A stretch of DNA of 64,000 nucleotides from Ideonella paludis (GTDB lineage: Bacteria; Pseudomonadota; Gammaproteobacteria; Burkholderiales; Burkholderiaceae_C), in contig NZ_JAGQDG010000007.1 in assembly GCF_018069865.1 (NCBI RefSeq), positions 248,001-312,000 of the forward strand, in the 5' to 3' direction. The position numbers and the translations under genes were made by a program. Each line of letters begins with the position of its first letter. Position 1 is the first letter of the stretch. The notes under the pieces are model-generated. The model worked only from the letters and a program-made list of their open reading frames with translations. It ran no database searches and was not told where the DNA came from. Below are positions 7,391-15,077 of this stretch, in pieces.

Positions 7391-9544
7391 ATGTCTCAAC
7401 GTCCTCTCTTTTCTCCCCACGCGCTGGCGGTGGCTTGCGCGCTGGCTTGCTCGTCGGGGGCGTTCGCGCAGAGCAGCGCGGCTGCCCCCAGCGAAGAGGT
7501 GGTCGTCACCGGCTCGCTGACGCAGCAACGCGTGCAAGACGCGCCTTTTGCCATCACCGTAGTCGACCGCGACGCCCTGCGCCGCGCCGGCCCCATGGTC
7601 AACCTCAGCGAGGCCATGAGCCAAGTGCCGGGCGTGGTGGTCAACAACCGGGGCAACTACGCGCAAGACCTGCAGATCAGCTCACGCGGCTTTGGCGCCC
7701 GTGCCGCCTTTGGCGTGCGCAGCATGCGCCTGGTGGCCGATGGCATTCCGGCCTCGGGCCCCGACGGCCAAGGCCAGGTCGCGCATTTCGACTTAGCCGG
7801 GGCGCAGCGCATAGAGGTGCTGCGCGGGCCGTTTTCGGTGCTGTACGGCAATAGTTCCGGCGGGGTGATTGCCTTGGTGGCGGCCCCCGTCAAGACCAGC
7901 GAGGTCGAGGTCGGCGTGGATGCCGCAAGCTTTGGCCTGCGCCAAGTGCGTGGCTCGGTGGGTTTGGCGCTGGGCCAAGGCTTTGATGCGCGGCTGAGTG
8001 CCAGCCATATGGAGGTCGAGGGCTACAGGCCGCACAGTGCGGCGCAGCGCGACCTGGGCCAAGCCCGCTTGGGCTGGCAAAACGACACCGACCGCGTGGT
8101 GGTGCAAGTGGGCGCTTATGACCAACCCGCCGACGACCCCCTGGGCCTGACCCGCGCTGACTTCAACAGCAACCCCTACCAAACGGCGGCGCAAGCCACC
8201 CAGTTCAACACCCGCAAGGCCGCGCGCCAAACCCAGGCCGGGGCAAGCTGGCGCCACCTCTTTGGCGCAGACGCTCTAGGCGGCCTGCTGCGCGAAAGCC
8301 AAGTGGCGCTCTACAGCGGAGACCGCAGCGTGACGCAGTGGCAGGCTATTCCCGCAGCCACCCAAGCCAATCCGCGCCACGGCGGTGGTGTGGTCGACTT
8401 TGACCGCGCTTACAGCGGTGTCGATGCCCGCTTGCGTTGGGGTTTTGGGCCGGTCGAGCTGGTGACGGGCCTGGCCCAAGAACGCCAGCAAGACGACCGG
8501 CGGGGTTACGAAAACTTCACCGGCACCGGGGCCAGCCAAGTGCTGGGGGTGACAGGCAAGCTGCGGCGCGACGAGCAAAACACCGCCACCAGCCGCGATG
8601 TCTACACCCAAGCTGAGTGGACGCTCAACCCCGACTGGGTGGCCAGCGCCGGTGTGCGCAGCGGCAAGGTCAGCCTGCGCGCCCGGGACGCTTATCTCAG
8701 CAATGGCGACGACTCTGGCGACCTGAGCTTCAGCTACACCAATCCGGTGGCGGGCCTGCGCTGGCAGGCTCTCAAAGAGGGCAGCCGCAGCCTGCACCTG
8801 CACGCCAGCGCCGCGCGTGGCTTTGAGGCGCCGACCCTGGGCGAGCTGGCCTACAAGCCCGATGCCTCGGCAGGCTTCAACACCGCGCTCAAACCCCAAG
8901 TCAGCCGCCAGTTGGAGCTGGGGCTGAAGTACCGCGAGCCCGCCTTTGCCGTGGATGCCGCAGTCTTTGACACCCGCGTCTCGGATGAGCTGGCCACGCT
9001 GAGCAACAGCGGTGGCCGCTCCACCTTCCAAAACGTGGGTGCTACCCAGCGCCGTGGCCTGGAGTTGGCCGGCCGCTGGGAGCCCGCACGTGGCTGGCGC
9101 ACCCAAGCCGCACTGACTTGGCTGGACGCCACCTATCGCGACGCCTTCAAAGCCTGCGCCGGCACGCCCTGCACCACGCCCACGGTGGATGTGCCCGCCG
9201 GCAACCGCATTGCCGGCACGCAAGCCCGCAGCGCTTGGGCCGAGCTGGCTTGGCGCGACAGCGCCTGGGGCGAGTTTGCCCTGGAGGCGCGCGGCGTGGG
9301 CCGCGTGGCGGTGAACGACAGCAACAGCGACTTTGCCGCAGGCTATGGCCTGGCGGCCTTGCGCTGGAGTCAGCAGTGGTCATTGGGCCAAGCCCAGCGC
9401 CTGGAATTGACCGCGCGCATCGACAACTTGGCGGATCGGGTCTACGCTGGCAGCGTCATCGTGGGCGACGGCAACGGCCGCTACTTCGAGGCCGGAGCCC
9501 CTCGCACGGTGTGGGTGGGTGTACGTTGGGTCCATGGGCTCTGA
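7391..9544 (+). CDS. TonB-dependent outer-membrane receptor
   Basis: The 717-aa beta-barrel receptor has a signal peptide (cut near GAFAQ), a TonB-box-like EEVVVTG just after it, a plug domain (ITVVDRDALRRAG, QVPGVVVNNRGNYAQDLQIS, IEVLRGPFSVLYGNSSGG) and a C-terminal strand ending in aromatic-rich GVRWVHGL. Such receptors import metal chelates, vitamins or other scarce ligands using proton-motive energy from TonB. The in-frame ORF extends upstream, but ATG 7391 begins the signal peptide. It is followed 17 bp later by two quinoprotein-associated genes, which suggests a ligand tied to PQQ enzymes (a lanthanide chelate or PQQ); that is inference. Confidence 0.9.
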   Translation: MSQRPLFSPHALAVACALACSSGAFAQSSAAAPSEEVVVTGSLTQQRVQDAPFAITVVDRDALRRAGPMVNLSEAMSQVPGVVVNNRGNYAQDLQISSRGFGARAAFGVRSMRLVADGIPASGPDGQGQVAHFDLAGAQRIEVLRGPFSVLYGNSSGGVIALVAAPVKTSEVEVGVDAASFGLRQVRGSVGLALGQGFDARLSASHMEVEGYRPHSAAQRDLGQARLGWQNDTDRVVVQVGAYDQPADDPLGLTRADFNSNPYQTAAQATQFNTRKAARQTQAGASWRHLFGADALGGLLRESQVALYSGDRSVTQWQAIPAATQANPRHGGGVVDFDRAYSGVDARLRWGFGPVELVTGLAQERQQDDRRGYENFTGTGASQVLGVTGKLRRDEQNTATSRDVYTQAEWTLNPDWVASAGVRSGKVSLRARDAYLSNGDDSGDLSFSYTNPVAGLRWQALKEGSRSLHLHASAARGFEAPTLGELAYKPDASAGFNTALKPQVSRQLELGLKYREPAFAVDAAVFDTRVSDELATLSNSGGRSTFQNVGATQRRGLELAGRWEPARGWRTQAALTWLDATYRDAFKACAGTPCTTPTVDVPAGNRIAGTQARSAWAELAWRDSAWGEFALEARGVGRVAVNDSNSDFAAGYGLAALRWSQQWSLGQAQRLELTARIDNLADRVYAGSVIVGDGNGRYFEAGAPRTVWVGVRWVHGL

Positions 9545-9561
9545 GCCGCAAAGGGGCAGAT

Positions 9562-10395
9562 GTGAAAGCCTTGCAAGTCCTTCCATTCGCAGCCGCCTTG
9601 GCGGTCTTGCTGGCGCTGCCGGCCCCGTCGGCGGCGGCCACGCCTGCCAAGACTGCTGCTGCAGCCGTCCCGGCCGATGAGTTCGAGGGTGACCCCTATC
9701 GCTCGCTGCCCTGGTCAGACATGCGCAAAGAGTTTTTGGGCGGCGGCAAGGCGGTGTTTGACTCGCGCGTGCAGGTTCAAGGCCCGGCTTTTGCAGAAGA
9801 CCCGATGAACGTGCCCATCAGCGTCAAGGTCGACCCGGCCTTAGGCCCTGTGCAGCGCATGGTGCTGCTGGTGGACCGTAACCCCATTCGCAAGGTTTTG
9901 GAGTACCAGCCCGTCACCGCCTTGCCCGCCATCGCCTTTCGATTCAAGCTGGAGCAGGCGTCGCCCGTGAGGGCGGCCGTGCAGACCCAAGACGGCCTGT
10001 GGCATGTGGGCGGCACCTGGGTGGACAGCGCCGGCGGCGGCTGCACCGTCAGCGGCGCCACGCGCAAAGACGGCTCGTGGACCCAAACACTCGGCGAGGT
10101 CAGCGGCCGCTTGTTCACCGCAGCGCCCGGCAACGCCGAGGCCAGCTTTTCGCGCTTGCGTGTGCGCGTCATGCACCCGCAAGACACCGGCCTCGTCGGT
10201 GGCATTCCGGCCTTCTATGTGAACAAGCTCTCCGTGCGCGATGGCAAAGAGCGCGAACTCGCCCGCTTGCTGAGCTTTGAGCCCGTCAGCGAGAACCCGG
10301 TGTTCTCTTTCGACTTTGCCACGCCGCCCGAAGGCGGTGTGTTTGTGGTGGGCAGTGACAACAACGGCAATCGCATTGCCAGCAAGGTGGAGTGA
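9562..10395 (+). CDS. quinoprotein dehydrogenase-associated SoxYZ-like carrier protein
   Basis: The 277-aa secreted protein has a signal peptide (LPFAAALAVLLALPAPSAAA). Its N-terminal half resembles SoxY, with a Cys in GGGCTVSG (C161) like the substrate-carrying Cys of SoxY, and its C-terminal half resembles SoxZ (RVRVMHPQDTG, GGIPAFYVNKLSV, FDFATPP). Fused SoxYZ-like proteins are a recognised companion of PQQ dehydrogenases. The GTG at 9562 is chosen because AAGGGG precedes it and the signal peptide starts there; a longer frame reads into the receptor gene. It is almost certainly co-transcribed with the flanking genes. The exact role of the family is not established. Confidence 0.8.
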   Translation: MKALQVLPFAAALAVLLALPAPSAAATPAKTAAAAVPADEFEGDPYRSLPWSDMRKEFLGGGKAVFDSRVQVQGPAFAEDPMNVPISVKVDPALGPVQRMVLLVDRNPIRKVLEYQPVTALPAIAFRFKLEQASPVRAAVQTQDGLWHVGGTWVDSAGGGCTVSGATRKDGSWTQTLGEVSGRLFTAAPGNAEASFSRLRVRVMHPQDTGLVGGIPAFYVNKLSVRDGKERELARLLSFEPVSENPVFSFDFATPPEGGVFVVGSDNNGNRIASKVE

Positions 10396-10400
10396 GCAAA

Positions 10401-11390
10401 ATGCGCGTGTTCGCTCCTTTGGCCCTGGCAACTGCCTTGGGCATCGGCGGGCTGTGGCCGGCTGCTGCGGTGGCGCAGGCTGCCCCACAAGTCGATGTGG
10501 ACCGCCTGGACTACGGCCTCAAGGCCCGCGCCTTGGCCCCAGGCGTCTGGGTGGTGGAGGGCGCCAATGCCGACTTCACCGTGGCCAACGGCTGCAACAT
10601 CATCAACACCGGCTTCATTGCCACGGGCAAGGGCGTGGTGGTCATCAACACCGGGGTCAGCAAGCGCCAAGGCGAGCAATTGCGCGCCCTGATTGCCCGC
10701 ACCACGTCCGAGCCGGTCATCAAGGTGTTGCAGCTCAACCTGCACCCGGACTATTTTTTGGGCCACCAGGGCTTTGCCGATGTGCCACGCTTGGCCACGC
10801 CCGCCACCCGCGCCGGTGTGGCCCGCGAGGCCAGCGCCTACGAAGACAACCTGTATCGCCTGTGCGGCGACTGGATGAAGGACACCAAGACCTTGCCGCC
10901 CACGGTGGACTTGGAGGTGCCTTCGGGCGGGCAAGCCCGCTCCTGGAAGGTCGGCGAGCGCGAGTTTGAATTGCGCGAGTGGACAGGCCACACCGACTCT
11001 GACGTGGTGCTGATCGACAAGCAAAGCGGCGTCGCCTTTGTGGGTGGCTTGGTGTTCTCGCAGCGCATTCCCACCACGCCGCATGCCAAGGTCGGCCCTT
11101 GGCTAGAGAGCCTCAAGGCCTTGGAAGCCTTGGGCCTGCGCACTGTGGTGCCCAGCCACGGCCCGGTGCACCAGGGCTCAGAAGGCATTGCTCAAACCCG
11201 ACGTTATTTGCAGTGGCTGGACGGCCACTTCAAGAAGGCGGCCGAGCAAGGCCTGGAGATGAACGAGCTGCTGCGCTCTCCAGTGCCCGAAGAGTTCAAA
11301 GGCTGGGCTGCTTTCAGCACCGAGTACACGCGCAATGTGGCGCACCTTTACCCGGTGTATGAGCGTGAGGTGTTGAAGCGGGGGCGGTAG
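10401..11390 (+). CDS. metallo-beta-lactamase-fold 'quinoprotein relay' hydrolase-like protein
   Basis: The 329-aa secreted protein (signal peptide ending AAAVAQA) belongs to the metallo-beta-lactamase fold and follows the SoxYZ-like gene, as in quinoprotein-relay loci. The canonical zinc motif HxHxDH is altered to NLHPDY (residues 113-118): the first His is Asn and the last is Tyr. Later ligand regions remain recognisable (EWTGHTDSDVVLID, VAFVGGLVF, VPSHGPVH). It may therefore bind metal weakly or differently. GGAG at 10388 favours ATG 10401; a GTG at 10392 overlapping the previous stop is an alternative start. Confidence 0.78.
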   Translation: MRVFAPLALATALGIGGLWPAAAVAQAAPQVDVDRLDYGLKARALAPGVWVVEGANADFTVANGCNIINTGFIATGKGVVVINTGVSKRQGEQLRALIARTTSEPVIKVLQLNLHPDYFLGHQGFADVPRLATPATRAGVAREASAYEDNLYRLCGDWMKDTKTLPPTVDLEVPSGGQARSWKVGEREFELREWTGHTDSDVVLIDKQSGVAFVGGLVFSQRIPTTPHAKVGPWLESLKALEALGLRTVVPSHGPVHQGSEGIAQTRRYLQWLDGHFKKAAEQGLEMNELLRSPVPEEFKGWAAFSTEYTRNVAHLYPVYEREVLKRGR

Positions 11391-11407
11391 CCCGTTGAGC
11401 GGCTCGT

Positions 11408-11467
11408 AGGTCTCGACCGTCGCGCGTCACCGTTCGTCCTGAGCTTGTCGAAGGGTCGGGAGACCTG
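11408..11467. repeat. REP-like palindromic intergenic repeat
   Basis: Near-complementary arms AGGTCTCGACC and GGTCGGGAGACCT enclose TTCGTCCTGAGCTTGTCGAA. That inner sequence is very like a widespread proteobacterial intergenic repeat of the form CTTCGACAAGCTCAGGACGAA. Only one copy occurs in this window. Confidence 0.6.
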
Positions 11468-11489
11468 TCAGCCTTGGTGGCCTGTCATG

Positions 11490-11720
11490 CCCTGTCGCGG
11501 GGTAGGCCCCAGGGCTCATGCGAGAGGCGGTCGGCTAAAGCCGACTCCCTTGCGGTGCTCGTGCTGGGCTGGGCGCTGCAGAACTCGCTCCACTCACTGC
11601 GTTCGTTACGCTCAATCATCTGCTGCGAGTCAGAGATTGATGCGCGCTGCGCGCGCCCCAGCCCACCCCTGCGCTCCTCAGCGCCTCTCAAATCGCCCTG
11701 AGGCCCACCCCGCGCCAGGG
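11490..11720 (+). repeat. MITE-like element, copy 3 (231 bp)
   Basis: The ends at 11490-11515 and 11695-11720 are 26-bp terminal inverted repeats matching at 23 of 26 positions. The interior resembles copies 1 and 2: GGCTCATGC, then a (C/T)GGCTAA(A/T)GCC(A/G)AC hairpin, then CGGTGCTCG. It encodes no protein. Size and ends fit a miniature inverted-repeat element mobilised in trans. Confidence 0.65.
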
Positions 11721-11820
11721 CGGGTGGTGGGGTGGTCGAAGGTGCTCCAAGCCACTCGTTCGATGCAGAGGTGGCCATCCTGTGGCGATCTGGCTCAATG
11801 TGTCCGTGTTGCCCGTTCTG

Positions 11821-12858
11821 TTACGCATCATCGTCCTGCAAGCCCAATCGCGCGTATTGCTCGTCTATCTGTCTCAAGGTGAGATGATGAGTAACCCACT
11901 TGTTTGGGCCTCTAAGGTACTGCACATACACCACTGGATTACCGGGTGTACTCTTGGAAGTGCTGAAATCAACGTTCTGAATTCCCTCGCAATAGGGCTC
12001 GCGTCTCACGATTTCGGCCGCTTTTTGCAAGTACTTGGCGTATTGATGCAGGTCCGGCTTCAAGTAGGTGGTGTCGATTGCGCCCGTCACAATAGAGGCC
12101 ACTCTCGATCGGTATGCCGGTGCAGATGCGTATGCGTCCGCGATCTCGACCGCATTTAGAACGTATGAGGGGTACGGGCTACTCACCTGCTTGTACGTGA
12201 CTCCTCGTCCGGCCAACGCCTCCATTACTGCAAGGCGAGTTTCTTCCGGGCAGCGCAGACCGAAGTACACCTCGCGTACTGCACGGAAGTCGTGCTCGTG
12301 CAGTCCGGCTGGCGTCGCCACGATGCGAACTTCTTCCTCGTACCTCCAGGGCAGCGATTTCGACCCAAGAAGCTTGTTCAGAACCATGACCGGCGACGTG
12401 CCTGTCACAAACTCGCCCATTTCGAACGCCGGAGAGGCGTTGCCGTAGGTCACCTCGATGCGATGAAGATGCATTGGCTCGAAAGACACGAGCCTGTCTA
12501 GGTCATATCCGATGCAGTAGCCCTGGTGCGAGCCTCCGTAGTGCGCCCAGATAAGCTCGTTGAGTGGGTTATAGCTCAGAGAGAAGACGCCGGACTTGTC
12601 CACGAAGCCGAGCAGTTCCTCAGTGGCAGCGGATACCCCTTCGAACGATTCTCCGACCCTGCCCATCAGACCTGCGGATATTGTCCTCAGCGCGCGGAAC
12701 TGTGCATCGAGAGGGCTTCGGTCGAAGCGACCTTCGAAAGGGTCGTTTAACGTTTCGCGGGACGCAGCATAGATTTGACTCTCGCGAAGTCCGCGCAAGT
12801 CTCTTTCAAATGATGCTCCGCCCCCGCTCCTGTATTTAAATGCGATGCTGCGTTTCAT
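11821..12858 (-). CDS. DUF2971 domain-containing protein
   Basis: The 345-aa protein carries the DUF2971 signature: FKYRS at the N-terminus, NDPFEGRFD, SLSYNPLNELIWAHYGGSHQGYCIGYD and LPWRYEEEVRI. DUF2971 proteins are found scattered in accessory regions; their biochemical role is not established. Codon use and GC are visibly lower than in the neighbouring operons, suggesting transfer. It is the last of three minus-strand ORFs bracketed by MITE-like copies 3 and 1. A GTG at 12861 is an alternative start to ATG 12858. Confidence 0.8.
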   Translation of the reverse strand: MKRSIAFKYRSGGGASFERDLRGLRESQIYAASRETLNDPFEGRFDRSPLDAQFRALRTISAGLMGRVGESFEGVSAATEELLGFVDKSGVFSLSYNPLNELIWAHYGGSHQGYCIGYDLDRLVSFEPMHLHRIEVTYGNASPAFEMGEFVTGTSPVMVLNKLLGSKSLPWRYEEEVRIVATPAGLHEHDFRAVREVYFGLRCPEETRLAVMEALAGRGVTYKQVSSPYPSYVLNAVEIADAYASAPAYRSRVASIVTGAIDTTYLKPDLHQYAKYLQKAAEIVRREPYCEGIQNVDFSTSKSTPGNPVVYVQYLRGPNKWVTHHLTLRQIDEQYARLGLQDDDA

Positions 12859-12875
12859 CACGTGTAACGTTGGAT

Positions 12876-13163
12876 TTATTTCTCATCGCTCTGCATGCCC
12901 AATTCACAACCCACGGCTACGAAGTCGCCAATTTCGATTTTCAAGTCGGTGATGTTTTCGTATCTGGGCTCTGGACGCCAAGGTGTCCGTTCATGCTCTT
13001 TCAAATACGAGAGCAAGCCTTGAAGAGCCTCTTCCTTCAGCTCTTCCGCACTTCGAGCTCTGGATTCGACGTGACGAATGGACGTTGTACCTTCCTCTCG
13101 AAAGGCACCCTTGTTGCTGCTCATGCCAGAGAGCACCCACTTGCATTCGTAATGCGGCGTCAC
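12876..13163 (-). CDS. hypothetical small protein upstream of the DUF2971 gene
   Basis: A 95-aa frame with a GTG start ends 17 bp before the DUF2971 gene. It is hydrophilic, with a helical charged middle (EELKEEALQGLLSYLKEHE), and has no recognised motif or signal peptide. Position and strand suggest co-transcription with the DUF2971 gene. Absence of a good ribosome binding site keeps confidence low. Confidence 0.4.
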   Translation of the reverse strand: MTPHYECKWVLSGMSSNKGAFREEGTTSIRHVESRARSAEELKEEALQGLLSYLKEHERTPWRPEPRYENITDLKIEIGDFVAVGCELGMQSDEK

Positions 13164-13194
13164 ATGCCAACCCTATGAATAGCAACGTTCAAGT

Positions 13195-13677
13195 TCAGTG
13201 GGAGCCAACGCCGTCCCCTTCAGCGAAGGGTTCAACATCAAGCTCTTGCCCGTGAGCTTGGAAGGTTGGGCAGATGACGGCAGCGCCCGAACAGTACAGG
13301 ACGAGGAGGCAAAGTTCTCTGCGCAGCGCTTCTGTACTGCGCACAACCGGCACAGACATTTGGTCAGTATCGCGCTCTGAACGAAGGCTCCAGGAATCGG
13401 TCCGGCGAAGCAATCCTTCCAGCGCGCTCAGGAACTGCTCTGGCGTTGGCCACGCATAAGGACGACTTATGTCGAGCTTCGGCAGCAGATCCACAAGGAC
13501 ACCGCTAGTGCCAAGCTGTTCAACAGCCATGCCGATCAAAGTTCCTTCGAAGTAGCAGAGTGTTTCGTCCGATAGTCCAAACGGGGTGGCATAGGGCCTC
13601 AACTCAAAACCAACCGGTTGCTGCACCAAGCTGATCCAAAAGGAGTCCGGCGAGCGGCAGAAGAGCGTGGCTTCCAT
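13195..13677 (-). CDS. hypothetical protein (160 aa) of the accessory cluster
   Basis: I do not recognise this protein. It is mixed alpha/beta in appearance, with no signal peptide or membrane segment, and contains WPTPEQFLSALEGLLRR and a Cys-containing hydrophobic stretch (ELCLLVLYCSGAAVICP). It is the first of the three minus-strand ORFs leading to DUF2971, with the same lower-GC composition. Its lack of overlap with any better frame and its length support a real gene. Confidence 0.5.
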   Translation of the reverse strand: MEATLFCRSPDSFWISLVQQPVGFELRPYATPFGLSDETLCYFEGTLIGMAVEQLGTSGVLVDLLPKLDISRPYAWPTPEQFLSALEGLLRRTDSWSLRSERDTDQMSVPVVRSTEALRRELCLLVLYCSGAAVICPTFQAHGQELDVEPFAEGDGVGSH

Positions 13678-13814
13678 TGATGTTGAACTTGTTTGTGTGG
13701 AGAAAATGCCTGTCGCCCGAAACGTCCTGTTGCCAGCAAAGGGCCGATTTCAGCACGCCTAAGTGCTTGTCGATTTTGGCGCACTGCGGATTGATCGGTT
13801 TTCTGAACGGTATC

Positions 13815-14240
13815 GACAAACCGGCATTTTGGCGCAAGGGTGCGCAGCACTACAGCGGTCCAGGGTCCAAGTCTTGACATACTTTGAATGGCGACGTTCT
13901 CTGCTCAGGAACCGTAGTTTGGGTCAAGTCATCGAAGCGTCGCGACCCACACCGCCACGCCGGCATCACGCCAAGCATGCAGTCCACCAACGTCGGACTT
14001 GCGCTGGCACAGGCCGTGGCTCGGGGCGATTTTGAGGTGCCGAGGCGCGCAGGGGAAGGGCGTGGCGCGTGTATTCACGCGCTTCAAGAACATACTCGCC
14101 GTCACTGTTTGACCATAGCGAGCCGAAGGTGAGCGGAGGGAGTTTGACGGCGCACGCCCTGGACCGAGCACCGAGGGAAGTCGGCGCCAGCCGACCACCG
14201 GCACATGAGCCCCGGGCCACGGCCTGTGCCAGCGCACACG
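13815..14240 (+). repeat. about 425-bp inverted duplication, copy 1 (partner 29091-29516)
   Basis: This segment matches the reverse complement of 29091-29516 in the same internal order. Shared blocks include CAAACCGGCATTTTG, GCGCAGCACTA(C/T)AGCGG, GTCTTGAC, the CCAACG(T/C)(C/T)GGAC flank and the whole MITE-like element at the end. Similarity is strongest in the element and patchier in the part before it. Confidence 0.7.
14001..14235 (-). repeat. MITE-like element, copy 1 (235 bp)
   Basis: Terminal inverted repeats at 14001-14027 and 14209-14235 agree at 26 of 27 positions and match those of copy 2. The interior matches the reverse complement of copy 2 closely, including CGCCGTCACTGTTTGACCA and GCGAGCCGAAGGTGAGCGG. 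No coding capacity and no obvious target-site duplication. Confidence 0.75.
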
Positions 14241-14256
14241 CCCACCTTCGCAAGCC

Positions 14257-14373
14257 AAGCCCCAAGCCCCAAGCCCCAAGCCCCAAGCCCCAAGCCCCAA
14301 GCCCCAAGCCCCAAGCCCCAAGCCCCAAGCCCCAAGCCCCAAGCCCCAAGCCCAAAGCCCAAAGCCCAAAGCC
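14257..14373. repeat. heptanucleotide tandem array (AAGCCCC)13 with degenerate AAAGCCC units
   Basis: Thirteen perfect AAGCCCC units run from 14257 to 14347, followed by a truncated unit and AAAGCCC-type variants to 14373, all in 7-bp phase. The complementary strand is (GGGGCTT)n, with thirteen G4 runs spaced by three bases. It ends 68 bp before the antitoxin start codon. All frames through it read as repeat peptides, which I take as non-coding. Confidence 0.95.
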
Positions 14374-14441
14374 TCCCACACACTTGCTGATCGGTCCCAT
14401 TTGAGGCTAAACTCCGTCTCAAACTGGACGAAAGACGCGCC

Positions 14442-15077
14442 ATGGCTTCGACCCCCGCTCGTGCCCTCAAAACCGCAGCCCGCACCGTGCCCGCCCGCAG
14501 CCGCAGCAAAGCGGCAGCCGCTGCGGCGCCCCAGGCCACGCATGCGCCCATGGCGGCGCGCGAGCCCCTGCCGCGCTTCTCGCTGGACGACCGCTCGGTG
14601 GCCGGCACGCAGATTTTGGTCTACCACCCTACCAAAGGCGTGGACGACTTTGTGCAGCAACTGGCGGTGGCCACTCCGCTGCAACTGGTGGCCACGGAGC
14701 GCCATGGCGTGGCGGGGGGCTTGCTCAAAGATCTCTCGCGGCGCATGGAGATACCGGCGGCGCGCATGTTCACCATCTTGGGTGTGCCCAAGGCCACGGC
14801 CGAAAAAAAGTCTGCGGCGGGCGATGTAGTCAGCGGCAGCGGCGGGCAGGCGGCTTTGGGCATGGCGCGGCTGCTGGGCATGGCGCAAGAAATGTTGGCG
14901 CAATCCACCGCGCCCGAGGCCGAAGGCTTTGACTCGGCCAAATGGCTGGGCCAGTGGCTGGAGCGGCCGCAGCCCGCCTTGGGTGGGCGCAAGCCGGCCG
15001 ACCTGCTGGACACGCCCACGGGCTTGAAGGTGGTCACCCGCCTGCTTGGGGCCATCCACAGCGGGGCTTACCAGTGA
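14442..15077 (+). CDS. Xre/MbcA/ParS-type (DUF2384) antitoxin
   Basis: The 211-aa protein precedes and overlaps a RES-domain gene, the usual order of RES-Xre toxin-antitoxin systems. The N-terminus (about 50 aa) is low-complexity Ala/Arg/Pro. A central helical segment (GLLKDLSRRMEIPAARMFTI) looks like the Xre-like region, and the C-terminal DUF2384 toxin-binding part contains a helical region, DSAKWLGQWLERPQPALGGR and the family ending KPADLLDTPTGLKVV. It should neutralise the toxin and repress its own promoter. The heptamer array lies just upstream of its promoter region. Confidence 0.85.
   Translation: MASTPARALKTAARTVPARSRSKAAAAAAPQATHAPMAAREPLPRFSLDDRSVAGTQILVYHPTKGVDDFVQQLAVATPLQLVATERHGVAGGLLKDLSRRMEIPAARMFTILGVPKATAEKKSAAGDVVSGSGGQAALGMARLLGMAQEMLAQSTAPEAEGFDSAKWLGQWLERPQPALGGRKPADLLDTPTGLKVVTRLLGAIHSGAYQ

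Larger units (their letters stand above)
11391..11820. other. 430-bp non-coding stretch with a REP-like hairpin and a MITE-like element
   Basis: No credible gene is seen between the quinoprotein-relay operon and the DUF2971 gene. It holds a REP-type palindrome (11408-11467) and a 231-bp element with terminal inverted repeats (11490-11720). It is the left border of the accessory stretch. Confidence 0.7.
13678..14441. other. 764-bp non-coding accessory region (duplication, MITE-like element, heptamer array)
   Basis: No credible gene. It contains the left copy of an about 425-bp inverted duplication (13815-14240), inside it a MITE-like element (14001-14235), then a heptanucleotide array (14257-14373) and finally the leader of the toxin-antitoxin operon. 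Confidence 0.75.

Noticed and set aside
14241-14254. CCCACCTTCGCAAG shared with 59944-59957
   Set aside because: The match is 14 bp with no extension on either side and is plausibly chance in GC-rich DNA.
14257-14373. CRISPR array
   Set aside because: The units are contiguous 7-mers with no spacers and no cas genes are nearby.
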